This document shows, piece after piece, positions 62,300-64,000 of a DNA stretch of 64,000 nucleotides. The notes under the pieces were generated by a model. That model searched no databases and was not told where the DNA came from. It worked only from the letters and a program-made list of their open reading frames with translations. Each line of letters opens with the position of its first letter. Position 1 is the stretch's first letter. The DNA is taken from assembly GCA_016716365.1 (NCBI GenBank), contig JADJWM010000018.1, positions 1,032,690 to 1,096,689 on the forward strand. Reading direction: 5' to 3'. The stretch is from Chloracidobacterium sp. (lineage in GTDB: Bacteria > Acidobacteriota > Blastocatellia > Pyrinomonadales > Pyrinomonadaceae). The translations under genes and the position numbers were made by a program.

Positions 62300-64000
62300 T
62301 CAGACCACCTCATCGCTGTTGTAAGCGTTGCGATGATAATAGGACTGATAGTAATAATAGTTGTCCTGTAGACGCAGATTGACGTTGTTCAGCCACCACG
62401 CCGAGCAGCCGCGCACATCCTGAAGCATCTTGGCACGCCGCGACCTGCCCGCGCGCTCTTCCCTGAATGGACCACAAGGATAGCCCCCGTCGACCATAAA
62501 GCGATCGAAGACACCGTCCGTGAACGAGGTGATCGGCGGCAGTCGATCCCGACGTGGTGTAATGCTTCCGCAGCCGTTTCAACAATGTGGCCATTTGCTC
62601 CAACGGGTGTTGATTCCGCCGGGTTCGGCGGGATCGGAGCCCGACGTTGCTGGGTGGATCTTGGTCCCGTCGTCGGTCTTTACGACCCGTGTGATGTCGG
62701 AATCGGTCGATTCGCTCGAAAGAAGCGTGCTTAGGCCCTCGCCATTCGGTATGTTGAACACCGAATGAAGACGCGGCCGGCGCATGTCAGCATCGACGAT
62801 CCGGGACCTTTGCACCAGTCTGCTCAAGGCTGATAGCGGTGTTCGTCGCGGTCGTCGTTTTACCTTCCGACAGTAAGCTCGACGTGATCGGCGACTTCGG
62901 CGGATGGCCGGCGGTCGACAGCAGGATCGACGTCCTTAGCTGCCGGTACGCTTCGGAGAGGCCGGACCGCGGATCGGAATAGATCAAGAGCTCGGAATTT
63001 GGCCGTTCCTCTACCTCCTCGTTCGCCCCAACGAGCAAGAGTTTTCGTTTCGGCATTGACTCGATCGTCGGGATCGCAGCCAGTGCGGGAAGCTGAAGCA
63101 CGCTCTCGATCTCCTCGACGGTTCGAATGGTGTCGTCGAGATATTCGAGGAAGAGTGCGAGCCCATTCCGAACAATATCGAAAGAAGGAAGGCGGCCGCG
63201 ACCGTCATCAGCCGCCGCGGCCCGACCGGAATGTTATTCAGGATGTAAAAAGCCAGCCACGCTTATGTTGTTGTCAGGCCCTGTGACGAAACGTCGTTCG
63301 AACTCTGCTGTTCGCGAAGCTTGTCCAGGAAACCTTTGTTCGCCTCGATGTTCTGTTCGAGAAGTTTGATGGTGACGGCACCGCTGTTCTGGCCCTGGGC
63401 TTTTGCGTACTGCTCGTCGAAGGCCGCACGGATGCTGCTCTCTTTTTCCTTGGCTTTGGTAAATGCGGTCTGCAGGTTATTGAGAAGGTCTTCGGACGCA
63501 CGTTTGCGGTATTCCGCTATCTCGCTCTGGTTCTTCCCAATCACGCGGTCCAGCGTTGCCTGCTGGCTGGCGATCTGCACGTCGATCTCGCGTACCGGAT
63601 CGACGCCCTCCTTAAACTCCTGGGGAAGTTTTCCCGCTAGGACTAAGGTCGGCGATGCTTCTTTTCCGTATCATTACGGGAAGTTGATAGTCGGAGTTCT
63701 CCTTTTCCGTTATGAACCTGGCACTGGCTGCTTCGACAAGCGACCTCAGCTTTTCCGGTGAATTCTTGACCGCAGGCAAGGTCAGACTCTGCATTGGTCC
63801 GCTCAGTTCGGCCTGAGACGGTCACGATTCAATCCGGCGAGCCTTTCAACTCGATCGTCTGCTCGCCGGTGGTCTGCAGGATACCGACTTCCCTCTTCTA
63901 AGGTCGACCGAAAGCTTATCTCATCCGCGGATCTCGGACTGAAGGTCGCGAAATTAACTCTGAAAAAATCGCTCGTCTTAAGCTGGTCCCGGACCGCTTT
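62300..64000 (-). pseudogene. Wzc-like exopolysaccharide co-polymerase/tyrosine kinase, broken and partial
   Basis: The gene runs off the right edge. From the right: a coiled-coil Wzz-type periplasmic region (KEKESSIRAAFDEQYAKAQ, 63263-63580), a second membrane helix (TVAAAFLLSILFG near 63208), then the cytoplasmic kinase: LSEAYRQLRTSILLS, SSLLSEGKTTTATNTA (Walker A of BY-kinases) and VDADMRRPRLHSVFN (Walker A'). The tail holds LQDNYYYYQSYYHRNAYNSDEVV-type sequence, a tyrosine cluster with six Tyr in 11 residues that is the autophosphorylation site, ending at 62300. At least five frame changes interrupt it. It would control chain length and export of the polymer. Confidence 0.72.

Overview
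The window (about 57-58 % G+C by eye, densely coding) is a chromosomal segment of a Gram-negative bacterium. Supporting this are a fused LptF-LptG lipopolysaccharide exporter, ADP-heptose genes, type IV pilus minor pilins and an O-antigen/exopolysaccharide locus. The mixture of an actinobacterial-looking FHA/PBP/RodA/PP2C cluster, Ser/Thr kinase signalling, an HPr-kinase-like/PqqD/nucleotidyltransferase trio and many dispersed palindromic repeats fits an acidobacterium (Blastocatellia-like) best. That placement is inference. No rRNA, tRNA or CRISPR array was found.

Layout. 1-5 kb (minus): FhaA-like protein, class B PBP, RodA/FtsW and the start of a PP2C phosphatase, a peptidoglycan-synthesis operon with phospho-signalling. 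5.2-10.6 kb (plus): four minor pilin genes of a type IV pilus, closed by a clear terminator. 10.8-13.4 kb: a Ser/Thr kinase with an SH3 tail and a second DUF3662-FHA protein. 13.5-18.5 kb: small stress and metabolic genes, including a MarR regulator facing a small gene across a six-copy 22-bp repeat array. 18.7-19.0 kb: an orphan transcription unit with its own promoter and terminator, a candidate small RNA. 19-29.6 kb: hslVU with an FN3 lipoprotein, a class I amidotransferase-like hydrolase, recO, lptFG, a dipeptidase and a glycosyltransferase.

29.6-33.7 kb is an accessory, repeat-rich interval: a HEAT-repeat protein surrounded by small hairpins, a frameshifted dimethylargininase, a membrane protein between inverted 26-bp repeats, a 62-bp tandem repeat and a MITE-like element whose second copy lies at 36.3 kb. 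33.7-47 kb is housekeeping: metK-ahcY, parAB, a BFN-domain protein, miaB, dnaE, accA, ssb, rimI and tsaB.

47-50.4 kb holds the most unusual module: an HPr-kinase-like P-loop protein, a PqqD-domain protein carrying an internal Tat-like signal and a six-cysteine tail, and an NTP_transf_5-type nucleotidyltransferase. It abuts a polyprenyl-phosphate sugar transferase and the surface polysaccharide locus (50.4-64 kb), which encodes a probable UDP-L-FucNAc pathway with a WbuB-like transferase, a fused heptose enzyme (HldE-type plus GmhA), a Wzy-like polymerase, a GT-C enzyme, a GDP-mannose 3,5-epimerase-like enzyme and a tyrosine kinase. From about 59.7 kb to the end, genes are broken by many single-base frame changes, which looks more like poor sequence quality than biological decay.
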